This document shows positions 27,518 to 37,494 of a stretch of DNA of 64,000 bases, in pieces; within the stretch, counting starts at the first letter, position 1; each line of letters opens with the position of its first letter. The notes beneath the pieces are model-generated. The model made no database searches, had not been told where the DNA came from, and was given only the letters and a program-made list of their open reading frames with translations. The translations under genes were made by a program, and so were the position numbers. The stretch comes from Snodgrassella sp945267035 (lineage in GTDB: Bacteria; Pseudomonadota; Gammaproteobacteria; Burkholderiales; Neisseriaceae). The DNA lies in assembly GCF_026535915.1 (NCBI RefSeq), contig NZ_JAFNPF010000001.1, forward strand, positions 744,001 through 808,000, read 5' to 3'.

Positions 27518-30500
27518 TTATAGAAGTACTTTTTCAATCCCTCCATTACTGGCCTTTTGCACAAATTCATTTTGCCAATTTTCTCCCAATAAATATTTGG
27601 CCATTTCAATGACCACATAATCAGCGGAGATATTGGCTTCATCACGATAGCGGTTTAAACCTTGCAGGCAAGAAGGGCAGCTGGTAAGGATTTTAACCGG
27701 TTCATCAGCTGGTAGTTTGGCTTTGCCTTTCTCAATTTCTTCCAGTTTGCGGAAGCGCACCTGTGTGGCAATATCAGGACGTTTGACGGCAAACATACCA
27801 GATTCACCACAGCAACGGTCGGATAACGGTACGTTTTGACCCATGAGTTGGTTAACCACTTTGATTGGCTGGGTGGTTTTAATCGGGGTATGGCAAGGAT
27901 CATGATAGAGGTATTGTTGCCCTTGAATACCTTCCAGCTTTAGCCCTTTTTCTACCAGGAATTCATGAATATCCAGTACACGACAACCAGGGAAAATTTT
28001 ATCAAAATGGTAATCGCTAAGCTGGTCGTAGCAGGTGCCACAACTGACTACGACAGTTTTGATATCTAAATAGTTGAGGGTGTTAGCCACACGGTGGAAC
28101 AGGACACGGTTGTCCATCGTAATTTTATCCCCTACATCTTGATTACCACCGGCAGTTTGGGGGTAGCCGCAGCATAAATAACCCGGTGGCAAAACGGTTT
28201 GTACGCCGACGTGCCACAGCATGGCTTGGGTAGCTAATCCTATCTGACTAAACAGGCGCTCTGAACCACAGCCTGGGAAATAGAAGACAGCTTCTGTTTC
28301 TTCACTGAGTTGTGGATTACGAATAATCGGAATGGTGGTCTTGTCTTCAATATTTAATAGAGCACGTGTGGTTTTAATTGGAACGTGACGAGGCAATGGT
28401 CGATTAATGAAATGGACAACCTGTTCACGAATTTCCGGTTTATTGGTGGTGGCTCGTGGTGCGCTTTTCTGACGTTTTAGCCAGCCAAGGCTGAAATATT
28501 TACCGATTCCATAGCCCCAATTTTGCAGTTTAAATCCCGCTTTAATGACACCTAGCCGTAGAGCTTTGATGGTTCTCGGGTCAGTAGCATTGAGAAAAGT
28601 CATGCCCATGTATACGGTGGGATTAAATTTCTTTTTGCCAGCTTTACGCAGGTAATTGCGCATAGCAACGGTTACATCACCGAAATCAATTTTTACTGGG
28701 CACGGTTTAATACAGCGATGGCACACAGTGCAATGGTCTGCTACGCTGTTAAGTTCGTCAAAATGTTTTAAAGAAACGCCACGGCGTGTCTGTTCTTCGT
28801 ACAAAAAAGCTTCGGTAAGCAGACCGACGCCAAGAATTTTATTTCGTGGGGAGTAGAGCAGGTTGGCGCGCGGTACATGGGTACTACACACCGGTTTGCA
28901 TTTGCCACATCGCAGGCAATCTTTAATGGAGTGGGCAATTTGTCCGAGATCGGATTGTTCCATGATCAAAGACTCTACACCGAGTAGTTCAAACGACGGG
29001 GTATAGGCTTTATCGAGGTTAGCTCCGGGCATCAGTTTGCCACGGTTGAAATGACCATGTGGATCGACTTGGTTTTTGTAATCCCAGTAAGGCTGCATTT
29101 CGGCCGCAGTGAGGTAATCAATTTTGGTAATGCCAATCCCATGTTCGCCGGATATAACCCCATCCAGGCTACGCGCTAATGCCATGATGCGGTCGACAGC
29201 GTGGTGGGCCGTTTGCAGCATGTCGTAATCGTCGGAGTTTACTGGGATGTTAGTGTGCACGTTGCCATCACCAGCATGCATGTGCAAAGCAACAAAAACA
29301 CGACCTCTAATGATATGGCGGTGAATTTCACTGAGTTTTTCCAGAATAAGGGTATCAGTTTTACCGCTGAAGATTTCTGCCAGAGGTTGCATGATGTCGC
29401 GCTTAATCGACACACGCAAATGAAAGTCACGCATGGCGATAAAGCAGCTCTGACCATCAATGGCTTCGTCGTCCTCCAGTTTTTGCGGGAATTGTTGTAG
29501 GTATTCTTCCAGTGGCGTATCGAGGTGGTTCAGTAGCCATAACCAGCGTGTTTGAATATTGATGACATAATCGAGTGCATGTTGTTTGCGTGAGCCAAGC
29601 AGTTCGTCGCTAGACAAATCGGTACCTAGTTTATCTACCGGTAGCTTGGTTTGCAGGTAGTCAATGATTGCGGTACACAGAGCGAGTTTGTTTTGAATTG
29701 AAAGTTCAATGTTGATGCGTTCGATGCCGTCAGAATAGCGACCTAGCTGTTCCAGTGGGATAACCACATCTTCGTTTATTTTAAAGGCATTAGTATGACG
29801 AGCAATGGCGGCAGTACGGGAACGGTCGAGCCAGAAAGTTTTGCGTGCTTCGGGAGTGACGGCGATAAAGCCTTCGCCACAACGGGCATTAGCCAAACGA
29901 ACAATGTGGGCAGCAGCAGCCTGTACTTCATTCTCATCGTCGGAGACGATATCGGCCAGTAAAACCATTTTCGGCCGACCTTTGCCAGCCGCTTTGGTGG
30001 CGTAGCCTACTGCGCGTACGTAGCGCCAGTCGAGATGCTCTAATCCCGCTAATTTGACCGTTTTATGGTTAAGCATGTAATTGCGAACTTCGACGATAGA
30101 AGGAGTGGCATTGGCCACAGTACCGTAAAATTCCATACATATAGTACGGGTAAACTTAGGCATCCGATGTAAGACAAAAGCGGCTGAGGTAATGATACCG
30201 TCCGTCCCTTCTTTCTGTACACCGGGTACCCCAGCAAGAAATTTGTCAGTAACATCTTTGCCCAGACCAACTTTACGGAAACGCGAACCAGATACTTCTA
30301 GACGTTTGGTTTGCAAAATGGTTTGTCCATCGTCACCCAAAGTATGAATATCAAAAATGGCGGTGTTTTCGTCGTGTATTTTGCCGAAGTTATGCCGCAC
30401 TCGCTCAACTTTTAACCACTGACCTTGTGGATTGACCATTTTCCACCAAGCCAAATTATCCAGAGTGGTGCCCCATAATACGGCTTTTTTACCGCCTGCA

Positions 30501-31348
30501 TTCATCGCGATATTACCACCAATGCAGCAGGCATCTGCCGAAGTAGGATCTACAGCAAATACCCAGCCGGCAGCAGTGGCTGCCTCTTCGATACGGCGGG
30601 TAACCACACCAGCACCACAGCTAATAACAGGATGAAGTCCTTCCAGTCCAGCTAATTCTTGCATAGAGACGGGGCTGTACCGATCAAGCTTTTCCGTATT
30701 AATGACCGCACTCATGGCATCCATCGGGATAGCACCACCAGTATAACCGGTACCGCCACCACGAGGGATGATGGTGAGATCAAGTTCAATTAAGGCACGT
30801 ACCAGTGGAGCAACTTCTTTTTCGTGATCAGGGTTGACGACCACAAAAGGGTATTCGATACGCCAATCGGTGGCATCAGTAACGTGACTAACACGAGCCA
30901 GACCGTCAAACATGATGTTGTCTTTGTGGGTGATTTTACGCAAACGGTTAAATACTTGTTCGCGCTTAATGCGAGTTTGACCAAAACTGTGGTCAAAATC
31001 GGTGATCGCCTGATCAGTTTGTTCAATCAGTTGCAAAACTTGTTGGTTTTGATCCCGCCGTTTTTGTATTTCGTTGATGCGGTGACGCATTTCTTTGACT
31101 AAAGCCTGCTGACGGTGTTGATGTTCAAGTAGATCGTCGATCAGATAAGGATTGCGAATAACCGCCCAAATATCCCCGAGAATTTCAAATAACATACGCG
31201 CTGAGCGACCAGTACGCCTCTGTGTTCGCAGCTGCTGAATTAATTCCCATGATTGCTGACCTAGTAATCTAATAATAATTTCTCGATCAGAATAAGAGGT
31301 GTAATTGTAGGGAATTTCGCGAAGACGATGATTGGTTGAGTGGGTCAT
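27518..31348 (-). CDS. DUF3683-FAD-binding oxidase-Fe-S fusion (D-lactate dehydrogenase-like)
   Basis: 1276 aa multidomain oxidoreductase. An N-terminal DUF3683 region (about 1-160) precedes a PCMH-type FAD-binding domain ('LTIIPRGGGTGYTGGA', about 190-210) and FAD-oxidase C-terminal domain ('HMHAGDGNVHTNIPV', 'SGEHGIGITK'). Two 4Fe-4S motifs follow, CLRCGKCKPVC and CTVCHRCIKPCP, and the C-terminus has two CCG-type cysteine domains ('CCGYPQTAGG', 'CCGESGMFAVKRP') as in GlpC/LutA. This architecture, common in Neisseriales and Burkholderiales, is linked to membrane oxidation of D-lactate or a related 2-hydroxy acid; the exact substrate is not shown here. It stands alone. Confidence 0.85.
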   Translation of the reverse strand: MTHSTNHRLREIPYNYTSYSDREIIIRLLGQQSWELIQQLRTQRRTGRSARMLFEILGDIWAVIRNPYLIDDLLEHQHRQQALVKEMRHRINEIQKRRDQNQQVLQLIEQTDQAITDFDHSFGQTRIKREQVFNRLRKITHKDNIMFDGLARVSHVTDATDWRIEYPFVVVNPDHEKEVAPLVRALIELDLTIIPRGGGTGYTGGAIPMDAMSAVINTEKLDRYSPVSMQELAGLEGLHPVISCGAGVVTRRIEEAATAAGWVFAVDPTSADACCIGGNIAMNAGGKKAVLWGTTLDNLAWWKMVNPQGQWLKVERVRHNFGKIHDENTAIFDIHTLGDDGQTILQTKRLEVSGSRFRKVGLGKDVTDKFLAGVPGVQKEGTDGIITSAAFVLHRMPKFTRTICMEFYGTVANATPSIVEVRNYMLNHKTVKLAGLEHLDWRYVRAVGYATKAAGKGRPKMVLLADIVSDDENEVQAAAAHIVRLANARCGEGFIAVTPEARKTFWLDRSRTAAIARHTNAFKINEDVVIPLEQLGRYSDGIERINIELSIQNKLALCTAIIDYLQTKLPVDKLGTDLSSDELLGSRKQHALDYVINIQTRWLWLLNHLDTPLEEYLQQFPQKLEDDEAIDGQSCFIAMRDFHLRVSIKRDIMQPLAEIFSGKTDTLILEKLSEIHRHIIRGRVFVALHMHAGDGNVHTNIPVNSDDYDMLQTAHHAVDRIMALARSLDGVISGEHGIGITKIDYLTAAEMQPYWDYKNQVDPHGHFNRGKLMPGANLDKAYTPSFELLGVESLIMEQSDLGQIAHSIKDCLRCGKCKPVCSTHVPRANLLYSPRNKILGVGLLTEAFLYEEQTRRGVSLKHFDELNSVADHCTVCHRCIKPCPVKIDFGDVTVAMRNYLRKAGKKKFNPTVYMGMTFLNATDPRTIKALRLGVIKAGFKLQNWGYGIGKYFSLGWLKRQKSAPRATTNKPEIREQVVHFINRPLPRHVPIKTTRALLNIEDKTTIPIIRNPQLSEETEAVFYFPGCGSERLFSQIGLATQAMLWHVGVQTVLPPGYLCCGYPQTAGGNQDVGDKITMDNRVLFHRVANTLNYLDIKTVVVSCGTCYDQLSDYHFDKIFPGCRVLDIHEFLVEKGLKLEGIQGQQYLYHDPCHTPIKTTQPIKVVNQLMGQNVPLSDRCCGESGMFAVKRPDIATQVRFRKLEEIEKGKAKLPADEPVKILTSCPSCLQGLNRYRDEANISADYVVIEMAKYLLGENWQNEFVQKASNGGIEKVLL

Positions 31349-31499
31349 GTTTGGTGTGGTTCCGTAAAGCTTAGTGGTTTGTATTTTAGATAATCAGAGG
31401 CTATTCTAACTTATTTGTGCTCATTTTCGTTATTGTGACAATTCTAGTTAAAATAGTGTATTCAAATTATTGTTTTATTTAATGATGAGGTGAAAAATA

Positions 31500-31525
31500 A
31501 AGCTCTTTAGCAAGGTAAAGAGCTT
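31500..31525 (-). terminator. Terminator of the CsgG-type lipoprotein operon
   Basis: A 10-bp stem AAGCTCTTTA (31500-31509) with TAAAGAGCTT (31516-31525), 20 bp beyond the last gene's stop. Read on the minus strand it is followed by ATTTTTC. Confidence 0.75.
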
Positions 31526-31544
31526 GGTTAACGGAAAGACAAAT

Positions 31545-32237
31545 TTATTCTTGCTCGTTTTTATTTTGATCTAGTGCTTGATACTGAGGACTATAGGGAC
31601 CATACAACAGGGCATCACTGTTTTTAGCCGCAAGTAAATTGTCATCTACAACGCCCGCTACCTTATAAGCTTTATCAGTTAGTTTGTCGGAAATTTGATT
31701 GACAACTGCATTAAACACTTGCGAAAAAAAGCCACCATTGTTGTTACTGTTGGAATCAATGGTGATGTCTTTTTGACCTGTCCATAAAGTGGTGCCATCT
31801 CTAGCATCAATCAATTTACCACTAACACTGACGGTAGTAACGCTATTGATTACTTGAAATTTGGTACCGTATTTATCCACATTTAAATAAAGAATGGCAT
31901 CGGCATTATAAACCTTTTGCAGTTTATTCAATGCGGCAGCTTGTATTTCTGCGCCATCATTTAAACCATTTTCCTTAAATGTTTCGTTTACTAAAACCAC
32001 GGGAAAGACGTAAAAACCAGACTCAGCCAATGGCTGAGTGGTCTGAGCCAAAACAGCATACGGTCCTTTAACATCAACTGAGGAGTTAGTAGGTTGAACA
32101 ACTAAAATAGATCGTGGATTACTTTGTCTGAATTTACTGTAGTCTCGTGGTTTCGCTTGATTATGATTGTTGGCGCAGGCCGACAATAAAATAGACATGG
32201 TTATTGGTAAAAGGAGCTTAAATATCGGCTTCATCAT
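31545..32237 (-). CDS. GNA1162-like outer-membrane lipoprotein (DUF799)
   Basis: 230 aa lipoprotein with lipobox LLSAC (C near 21). The body ('RSILVVQPTNSSVDVKGPYAVLAQT..PLAESGFYVFPVVLVNETFKENGL') matches the DUF799/GNA1162 family, known from meningococcal outer-membrane antigens. Its ATG overlaps the stop of the DUF4810 gene by 4 bp. The family always travels with a CsgG-type and a DUF4810 lipoprotein, suggesting a trimembered envelope assembly or secretion device; the function is not established. Confidence 0.85.
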   Translation of the reverse strand: MMKPIFKLLLPITMSILLSACANNHNQAKPRDYSKFRQSNPRSILVVQPTNSSVDVKGPYAVLAQTTQPLAESGFYVFPVVLVNETFKENGLNDGAEIQAAALNKLQKVYNADAILYLNVDKYGTKFQVINSVTTVSVSGKLIDARDGTTLWTGQKDITIDSNSNNNGGFFSQVFNAVVNQISDKLTDKAYKVAGVVDDNLLAAKNSDALLYGPYSPQYQALDQNKNEQE

Positions 32238-32587
32238 TTACCTCCATTCATATTTTTTATCATAAAATTCATGTAGGCAGTGGATTCAGGAAAGGCCTGC
32301 TTTTCCAATTCAAACTGATCTTTTGCTCCGGCACGATTACCAATTTTGGCATATAACATACCTAAATGCGCATGGGCTCCAGGTGCTGGCTTACTATTAT
32401 GATTACTGGCTTCAATAAAATATTTCTCCATGCTAGCAATCTGTTCTTCCGGCATATTCTTTTCAGTTAAGGCTTGATATTGCAGTCTTTGATAATCTCC
32501 CCAGTAATACATCGTTGTATTCTGCTGATTATGCGCACAAGCGGCTAAAAATAGAGTGGCTATGAGTGTAACGACTACTTTTTTCAT
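32234..32587 (-). CDS. DUF4810-family lipoprotein
   Basis: 117 aa with lipobox FLAAC. The motif 'YYWGDYQRLQYQAL' near residue 27 is the family hallmark. A TPR-like helical stretch ('AHLGMLYAKIGNRAGAKDQFELEKQAFPES') suggests a protein-interaction role. It is the middle gene of the CsgG / DUF4810 / DUF799 operon, 23 bp after the CsgG-type gene and 4-bp overlapped with the next. Confidence 0.85.
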   Translation of the reverse strand: MKKVVVTLIATLFLAACAHNQQNTTMYYWGDYQRLQYQALTEKNMPEEQIASMEKYFIEASNHNSKPAPGAHAHLGMLYAKIGNRAGAKDQFELEKQAFPESTAYMNFMIKNMNGGK

Positions 32588-32610
32588 ATTTATCTTAATA
32601 GTTTAACAAC

Positions 32611-33273
32611 TTATGGTTTTGGACTCCATTGTCCTTTTTCAATTCCTTCAACCAATTTTTTGACAGCTTCGCGTATGGCCAAGTCCAGCACTTTGCCATT
32701 TAATGTTCCATCATAGCTGGCATAACCGCCAGTACCCAGAATTTCTCGGGTAGACAATTTGAATTCTCCTGCACCTTGACTGGAGAAAATAATTTCTGAA
32801 GTTTTAACGTCGACAATATTCAGAGTGACTTTAGCATAAGCGACTTGGGTTTTGCCTTGTCCGAGGATACCGAATAATTGTTGATCACCGACATTTTTCC
32901 GTCCAAACTCAGTGATGTCTCCAGTGACAATGTAGCGAGCCCCTTTAAGGGTTTGATGCATGCCTTTGATGCTGGCTTCGGTACGGATCTCATCCATATT
33001 AGTACGATCCAGTACACTAAAGCGATGGGTTTGCTGCAACTCAGCCATCAGGATGGTTTTAGCTTGGCTAGTCAGCTGATTAGTACTATTACTGAATATT
33101 CCCCCGCCAAGATTACCGCGGGTATCAAATTTGCCCACTGCAATGGGGGCTTTAACGCCATGATAAATAGACTCGTAATCAGCAACTTTTTGCGTATTGA
33201 TAACTTGTGAACTTTCAGTGGCACAACCAGCCAACAGACATGCACAAATCAAACCAAAAAAAATATTTTTCAT
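32611..33273 (-). CDS. CsgG/HfaB-family outer-membrane lipoprotein
   Basis: 220 aa lipoprotein (LLAGC). 'APIAVGKFDTRG', 'AKTILMAELQQTHRFSVLDRTNMDEI' and 'YIVTGDITEFG' are hallmarks of the CsgG fold, whose archetype forms the curli secretion pore. No curli subunit gene is nearby, so it is not a curli system. It is the first gene of a three-lipoprotein operon and may form a pore or scaffold with the other two. Confidence 0.85.
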   Translation of the reverse strand: MKNIFFGLICACLLAGCATESSQVINTQKVADYESIYHGVKAPIAVGKFDTRGNLGGGIFSNSTNQLTSQAKTILMAELQQTHRFSVLDRTNMDEIRTEASIKGMHQTLKGARYIVTGDITEFGRKNVGDQQLFGILGQGKTQVAYAKVTLNIVDVKTSEIIFSSQGAGEFKLSTREILGTGGYASYDGTLNGKVLDLAIREAVKKLVEGIEKGQWSPKP

Positions 33274-33374
33274 TGTAAGTTTACTTTAAAATGTATTAAT
33301 TAAGTATATAATTGCTCTCAATATCATGTCAAAATAATTGTTTGCCATATGGCAATTCAATGAAGAAGACACTG

Positions 33375-34121
33375 TTAAAAATGTTCTTGGCTAGTCAGGT
33401 AACGCCAGTGTCCAGGTGGTAATGCACCCAGCTTGATTTTCCCCATGCGTACTCTTTTCAGACCAGTAACCCGCAAGCCTACCAGTTCACACATGCGACG
33501 AATTTGGCGTTTTTTTCCTTGTTTAAGAATGAAACGCAATTGATCCTGATTTTGCCAGGTGACTTTGGCTGGACGGAGTTTTTCGCCGTCAAGGCTTAAG
33601 CCATGATTGAGCAAAGCTAGACCGTTGTCGCTGAGTTTGCCACTAACGCGCACGAGATATTCTTTTTCAATATGACTATTATCGCCAATAAGTTGTTTGG
33701 CGATACGCCCATCCTGAGTCAGCACAAGTAAGCCGACAGAATCAATATCCAATCTACCGGCTGGTGCCAAATGGCGGGTGTGCGCAGCTTGAAAATGAAT
33801 GCGGCTTTTGTCTTCTTGCCAATGATTGGCTTCGGTGATCAATTCAACCGCAGCACGATAGCCTTTTTCTGGTTGGGCACTAACATAACCTACCGGTTTG
33901 TTGATTAAAATAGTGACACGCTCTGCCTGCTGACGATGGGCTTGCCGGTCAAGGTCAATACGGTCTGAAACATTTACCTTTTGTCCTAATACAGCCGTGA
34001 CGCCATTAACTTTTACCCAACCTTGTTCAATATAATGATCGGCTTCACGGCGTGAGCATAAGCCCAGTTGTGCCATTCGTTTGGATAGACGCTGTGGTAG
34101 ATTTTCATCAGTAGTGCTCAT
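33375..34121 (-). CDS. RsuA/RluF-family pseudouridine synthase
   Basis: 248 aa. An N-terminal S4 RNA-binding domain ('LSKRMAQLGLCSRREADHYIEQGWVKVNG') is followed by a catalytic domain with the active Asp in 'GRLDIDSVGLLVLT' and the family end 'KQGKKRQIRRMCELVGL'. It isomerises uridine in ribosomal RNA (or tRNA if RluF-like); the target base cannot be read from the sequence. The start overlaps the stop of the methyltransferase gene by 4 bp, forming an RNA-modification pair. Confidence 0.9.
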   Translation of the reverse strand: MSTTDENLPQRLSKRMAQLGLCSRREADHYIEQGWVKVNGVTAVLGQKVNVSDRIDLDRQAHRQQAERVTILINKPVGYVSAQPEKGYRAAVELITEANHWQEDKSRIHFQAAHTRHLAPAGRLDIDSVGLLVLTQDGRIAKQLIGDNSHIEKEYLVRVSGKLSDNGLALLNHGLSLDGEKLRPAKVTWQNQDQLRFILKQGKKRQIRRMCELVGLRVTGLKRVRMGKIKLGALPPGHWRYLTSQEHF

Positions 34122-35275
34122 GCTTTGTGCTCTTTCTGTCGATTAGAACCGGCGACCATATCTAATAGGAATAGGCGACAATCCAAATTGCCATTGAAGA
34201 GGGGGATTTTGCGTTTTGGCGACAGGCGCATCAGCTTAGGCATACTCCGGTCAGCACTAAACATGCCTATCAGCCAGCCAGCAAAATGTTGTTTTAACCA
34301 GCTGCCTAGCTGAGGATACAGGGCATGTAACAACTGGATTTCGGATAATCTAACCCCATACGGAGGATTACTAATCATAATGCCGTTTGCGCCGTTAGGA
34401 CGGATATCGAGTACATCCTTGGTTTGCCAATGAATGTATTGCTCTATATTGGCTTGACTGGCATTGATCTGTGCTAATTTAATCAATTTAGAGTCAATAT
34501 CGCTGGCAGAAATGGGTGCTTCAGGTGAGGTTTGGTCTAACACAGCAGCTTGATGAATTTTGTGCCATAAGTCAGCATCAAAATTGTTTAAATTTTCAAA
34601 ACCAAATGCTCGATTTAAACCCGGTGCTCGGTTGCTGGCGATTAAGGCCGCTTCAATCGCGACAGTGCCACTGCCACAAAAAGGATCCATAAATGGCTGT
34701 GTTCCATTATAGCCGGCTAATAATAACAAACCGGCTGCCAGATTTTCACGTAACGGCGCTTCGCCGGTATCGCTGCGGTAACCACGTTTGAAAAGAGCTT
34801 CGCCACTGCTGTCTATATAAATGGATAATTCATTTCTGTCGATAAATACATGTATACGCACATCGGGCTGGTATTTTTCAACACTGGGTCGAATACCTGT
34901 GCGTTCACGAAACTCATCGCACAATGCATCTTTGACCTTTAAAGCAGCAAAATTAAGGCTATTAATTTGTGCCTGTTTACCTTCTATATGAATTTTGAAT
35001 TTTTTATTGACACCAAACCATTGTGTCCAGTTTATTTTTCGCGCAATTTTATATATATCGTTTTCCTGCCGAAACCGACCATGCTCAAGTCTAATCAGCA
35101 CGCGGCTGGCTACACGACTATGCAAGTTTAAACGATAGATGGTGGCTAAATCACCGCTCAAAGCGATTCCGCCATCATGATTGATGCTTTGTTCACATTT
35201 TAAACTGATCAGTTCTTGATTTAATGCAGACTCTAATCCACGAGGGCAGCTGACAAAAAGAGAATAAGATTTCAT
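34118..35275 (-). CDS. rlmL: THUMP-domain 23S rRNA (guanine-N2) methyltransferase, RlmL-type
   Basis: 385 aa. An N-terminal ferredoxin-like/THUMP part ('FVSCPRGLESALNQEL', 'KINWTQWF..NKKFKIHIEGKQAQIN') leads into a class I SAM methyltransferase with 'FMDPFCGSGTVAIEAALIA' (SAM site) and the N2-methylation motif NPPYGVRL. It corresponds to the RlmL half of E. coli RlmKL; the RlmK half is absent here. The gene is upstream of and coupled to the pseudouridine synthase. Confidence 0.88.
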   Translation of the reverse strand: MKSYSLFVSCPRGLESALNQELISLKCEQSINHDGGIALSGDLATIYRLNLHSRVASRVLIRLEHGRFRQENDIYKIARKINWTQWFGVNKKFKIHIEGKQAQINSLNFAALKVKDALCDEFRERTGIRPSVEKYQPDVRIHVFIDRNELSIYIDSSGEALFKRGYRSDTGEAPLRENLAAGLLLLAGYNGTQPFMDPFCGSGTVAIEAALIASNRAPGLNRAFGFENLNNFDADLWHKIHQAAVLDQTSPEAPISASDIDSKLIKLAQINASQANIEQYIHWQTKDVLDIRPNGANGIMISNPPYGVRLSEIQLLHALYPQLGSWLKQHFAGWLIGMFSADRSMPKLMRLSPKRKIPLFNGNLDCRLFLLDMVAGSNRQKEHKA

Positions 35276-36045
35276 TTAGTACTTTAAAAAAGAAGAAAAG
35301 GACATACGCAATAACATTGAATATGTTTTAATAGTTCAATTGTAATATTGAAGCAGGTCGGTTGACTATTTTTTATTATTTCTTGGGTGAAAAATTGAGT
35401 GATTAAGTGTGAAAAATTTTGGCACAGCTACATACCTGATTGTTACCGGTTAATAAATAATCTAATGTAATTGAAAAGAATTTTAAACAAACTTTTTAAT
35501 TAAAAGCTGCTGACAAGTGATTACTACCAATGAGGGAACCAAGAATAAAGACCACTGACCAAAAAAGGGTGAGGGTAGATGAAAAATGGAAAATAGATAG
35601 ATCAGAATAATAATCAAACTGATTTTTTTGGTAGAAAATCTTACTTAACATCAGAAGTTGAGACACCATCATTAATAGCAGCTTTTGAAAATCACCCGTG
35701 AATAATGCTGCGTCTAATATTCGGCAAACTCACATGGCTGGAGCATAATGCTAAGACTTATGTTGGCGATATAGTTAAAAGTTGAAGAGGTAAAAGCCTT
35801 AAGGTTTATGAGACCTAAAAGGAAAAATATTAAATCGGAAAGGCATAAGAATAGTTATATCTGAATAATAAATGATAAAGGGAAGTATTTAAATATTGAT
35901 TGAAATGTTGTTTTAGAAAATTTCCCACATGATGAATTTATGAGAATAACCCATATTATTTCTGTAGGGTTAAAACCTTAACAACTTAAGAATAAGATTT
36001 TAGAAAAAGAGAAAAATACAAAATTTAGAAAACTTTTTTGATGAA
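35276..36045. other. AT-rich region with decayed coding fragments
   Basis: 770 bases without an intact gene. Short protein-like stretches appear in changing frames, for example 'TSEVETPSLIAAFENHP' then a stop (about 35648-35700), and 'TWLEHNAKTYVGDIVKS' then a stop (about 35733-35786). The pattern is that of an eroded gene on the plus strand leading up to the orphan ORF at 36046. Confidence 0.45.
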
Positions 36046-36498
36046 TTGGTTTTTGAAGAACAAATTATATTTGATTTCATTTATGATCCAAAACAGTCTG
36101 CATTCATATTCATTGTTGACGAACCTAATATATCTAACCCACAACACGAAAGAAATTTTTTAAAACTTTCTTTTCTCAATGTTCAAAATTATCACAGAGA
36201 AAAAGGTAAATCAAAGATTGATGATATTGAAAATATTTATATCAAAGAAAAAGACAACGCGACAATAGATGTTCGTGAGCTTACTGTAGGCTATGAAGAA
36301 TTAACGAACAAAAAATCTTTCTTTTTATATATGGGAATTTCTTATGCAGTTATATCCTTCTATTTTAATGAATTATATGTAGATAGATTAGAAACTTACA
36401 TAAAGAAAAAAGAAGATGACTATATTTATATTAATAAGGAGGCTAATCAACAAATTAACTTTTACAATCCATTTAACTTGAATATTATTAATAGCTGA
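36046..36498 (+). CDS. Orphan hypothetical protein, immunity-protein-like
   Basis: 150 aa from a TTG start at 36046; the frame stays open upstream to 36004 without an ATG, so the true N-terminus may be lost or extended. It is acidic, Asn/Tyr/Ile-rich and soluble, with no signal peptide. The family is not recognised. Small acidic AT-rich proteins next to eroded coding fragments are typical of orphan immunity genes of polymorphic toxins, but no named immunity motif is visible. The protein may be a remnant. Confidence 0.4.
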   Translation: MVFEEQIIFDFIYDPKQSAFIFIVDEPNISNPQHERNFLKLSFLNVQNYHREKGKSKIDDIENIYIKEKDNATIDVRELTVGYEELTNKKSFFLYMGISYAVISFYFNELYVDRLETYIKKKEDDYIYINKEANQQINFYNPFNLNIINS

Positions 36499-37446
36499 TA
36501 ATATATTGTTGAAAATTAATTCAAAAATAAAATACTAGAAAAAAAAGTCAGAAAAATTCTGGCTTAATCAGAATATTCATCAGGAAACATTTAAAGATAA
36601 TTAAACAGCTTATAGCTTGATTGATGATTTAATTTATCAATACGTAGTTGATGTTTTTGATAAAGAGTTTTCTAAAATTCATCCTTGTGCAACCCATTGA
36701 AAATGGACAAACTTAATAACCAATCATTATTTTTGAAAAAGAATCAAAAGGACTAGATTTAATTTGTATCGGCTCTAGCTGGCAACGGATGTATGGTGCC
36801 ATCATTTTAAATATTTAATTCGAAAACTTCCCAATGAGTCACGTACAAAGTTATATATGTTCTTAGAAGTTATAAACATTCATTATTTGCATCAGCTTCT
36901 CCAAGATCATTCATATTTTAAAATGAATGGGGAAGCTGATTGTATTTTTAAGCAAAAAATGTCTGTAATGATCAGTCAGATAAATTGAATAAGGCATGGT
37001 AGTTATTTAAAACTGAATTTTGGTAATACGTAACGTATATGACCTAGTTTTTTTACTGTTATTTCATCATGATGAGTAGCGACTTAGATTCAGCAGAATA
37101 AGCTGCTGAAACTGTTGTGGCTCCAATACTGCCACTCCACTATATTTCTACATGAGTACCTTGAAAGTAAAACCAGTTGTGTCAGCATCTGTTGGATAAA
37201 GCAATGAGAAGTCGATACAGGTTGTATAGCGGTACTTATAATATCAACATTGAAAAATTTTAGCGGATAAATTTTTAAGTTATCAATTTTATAAAGAGTT
37301 TCTGCACTTATAATTAATTGGTTTGAAGGTTAATTTTTTAGACTATATCCTAAGAGAATAAAAGGTATTATTCACTCTGAATAGATTAAATTATTACAAA
37401 AAGATATTACATTGTTGACTTAGATTGTGCTGTGCTTGGTTAAAAA
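36499..37446. other. AT-rich region with decayed coding fragments
   Basis: About 950 bases with no intact gene. Fragments such as 'DDLIYQYVVDVFDKEFSKIHPCATH' then a stop (about 36624-36700) and 'GSSWQRMYGAIILNI' then a stop (about 36770-36820) read like protein in one frame and then break off. No promoter, RNA or mobile-element end could be recognised. Confidence 0.4.
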
Positions 37447-37477
37447 AATTGTGAGGCAATACAATTGCCTCACAATT
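37447..37477. terminator. Terminator after the small lipoprotein gene
   Basis: 13-bp perfect stem AATTGTGAGGCAA (37447-37459) with TTGCCTCACAATT (37465-37477), followed by T-rich sequence on both strands. It is 18 bp after the stop of the minus-strand gene. Confidence 0.8.
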
Positions 37478-37494
37478 ATTTTAAATTGATTTTA

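Noticed and set aside
32611..33273. Curli secretion system
   Set aside because: The CsgG-like gene is accompanied by DUF4810 and DUF799 lipoproteins; no csgA/B/E/F-type gene is present.
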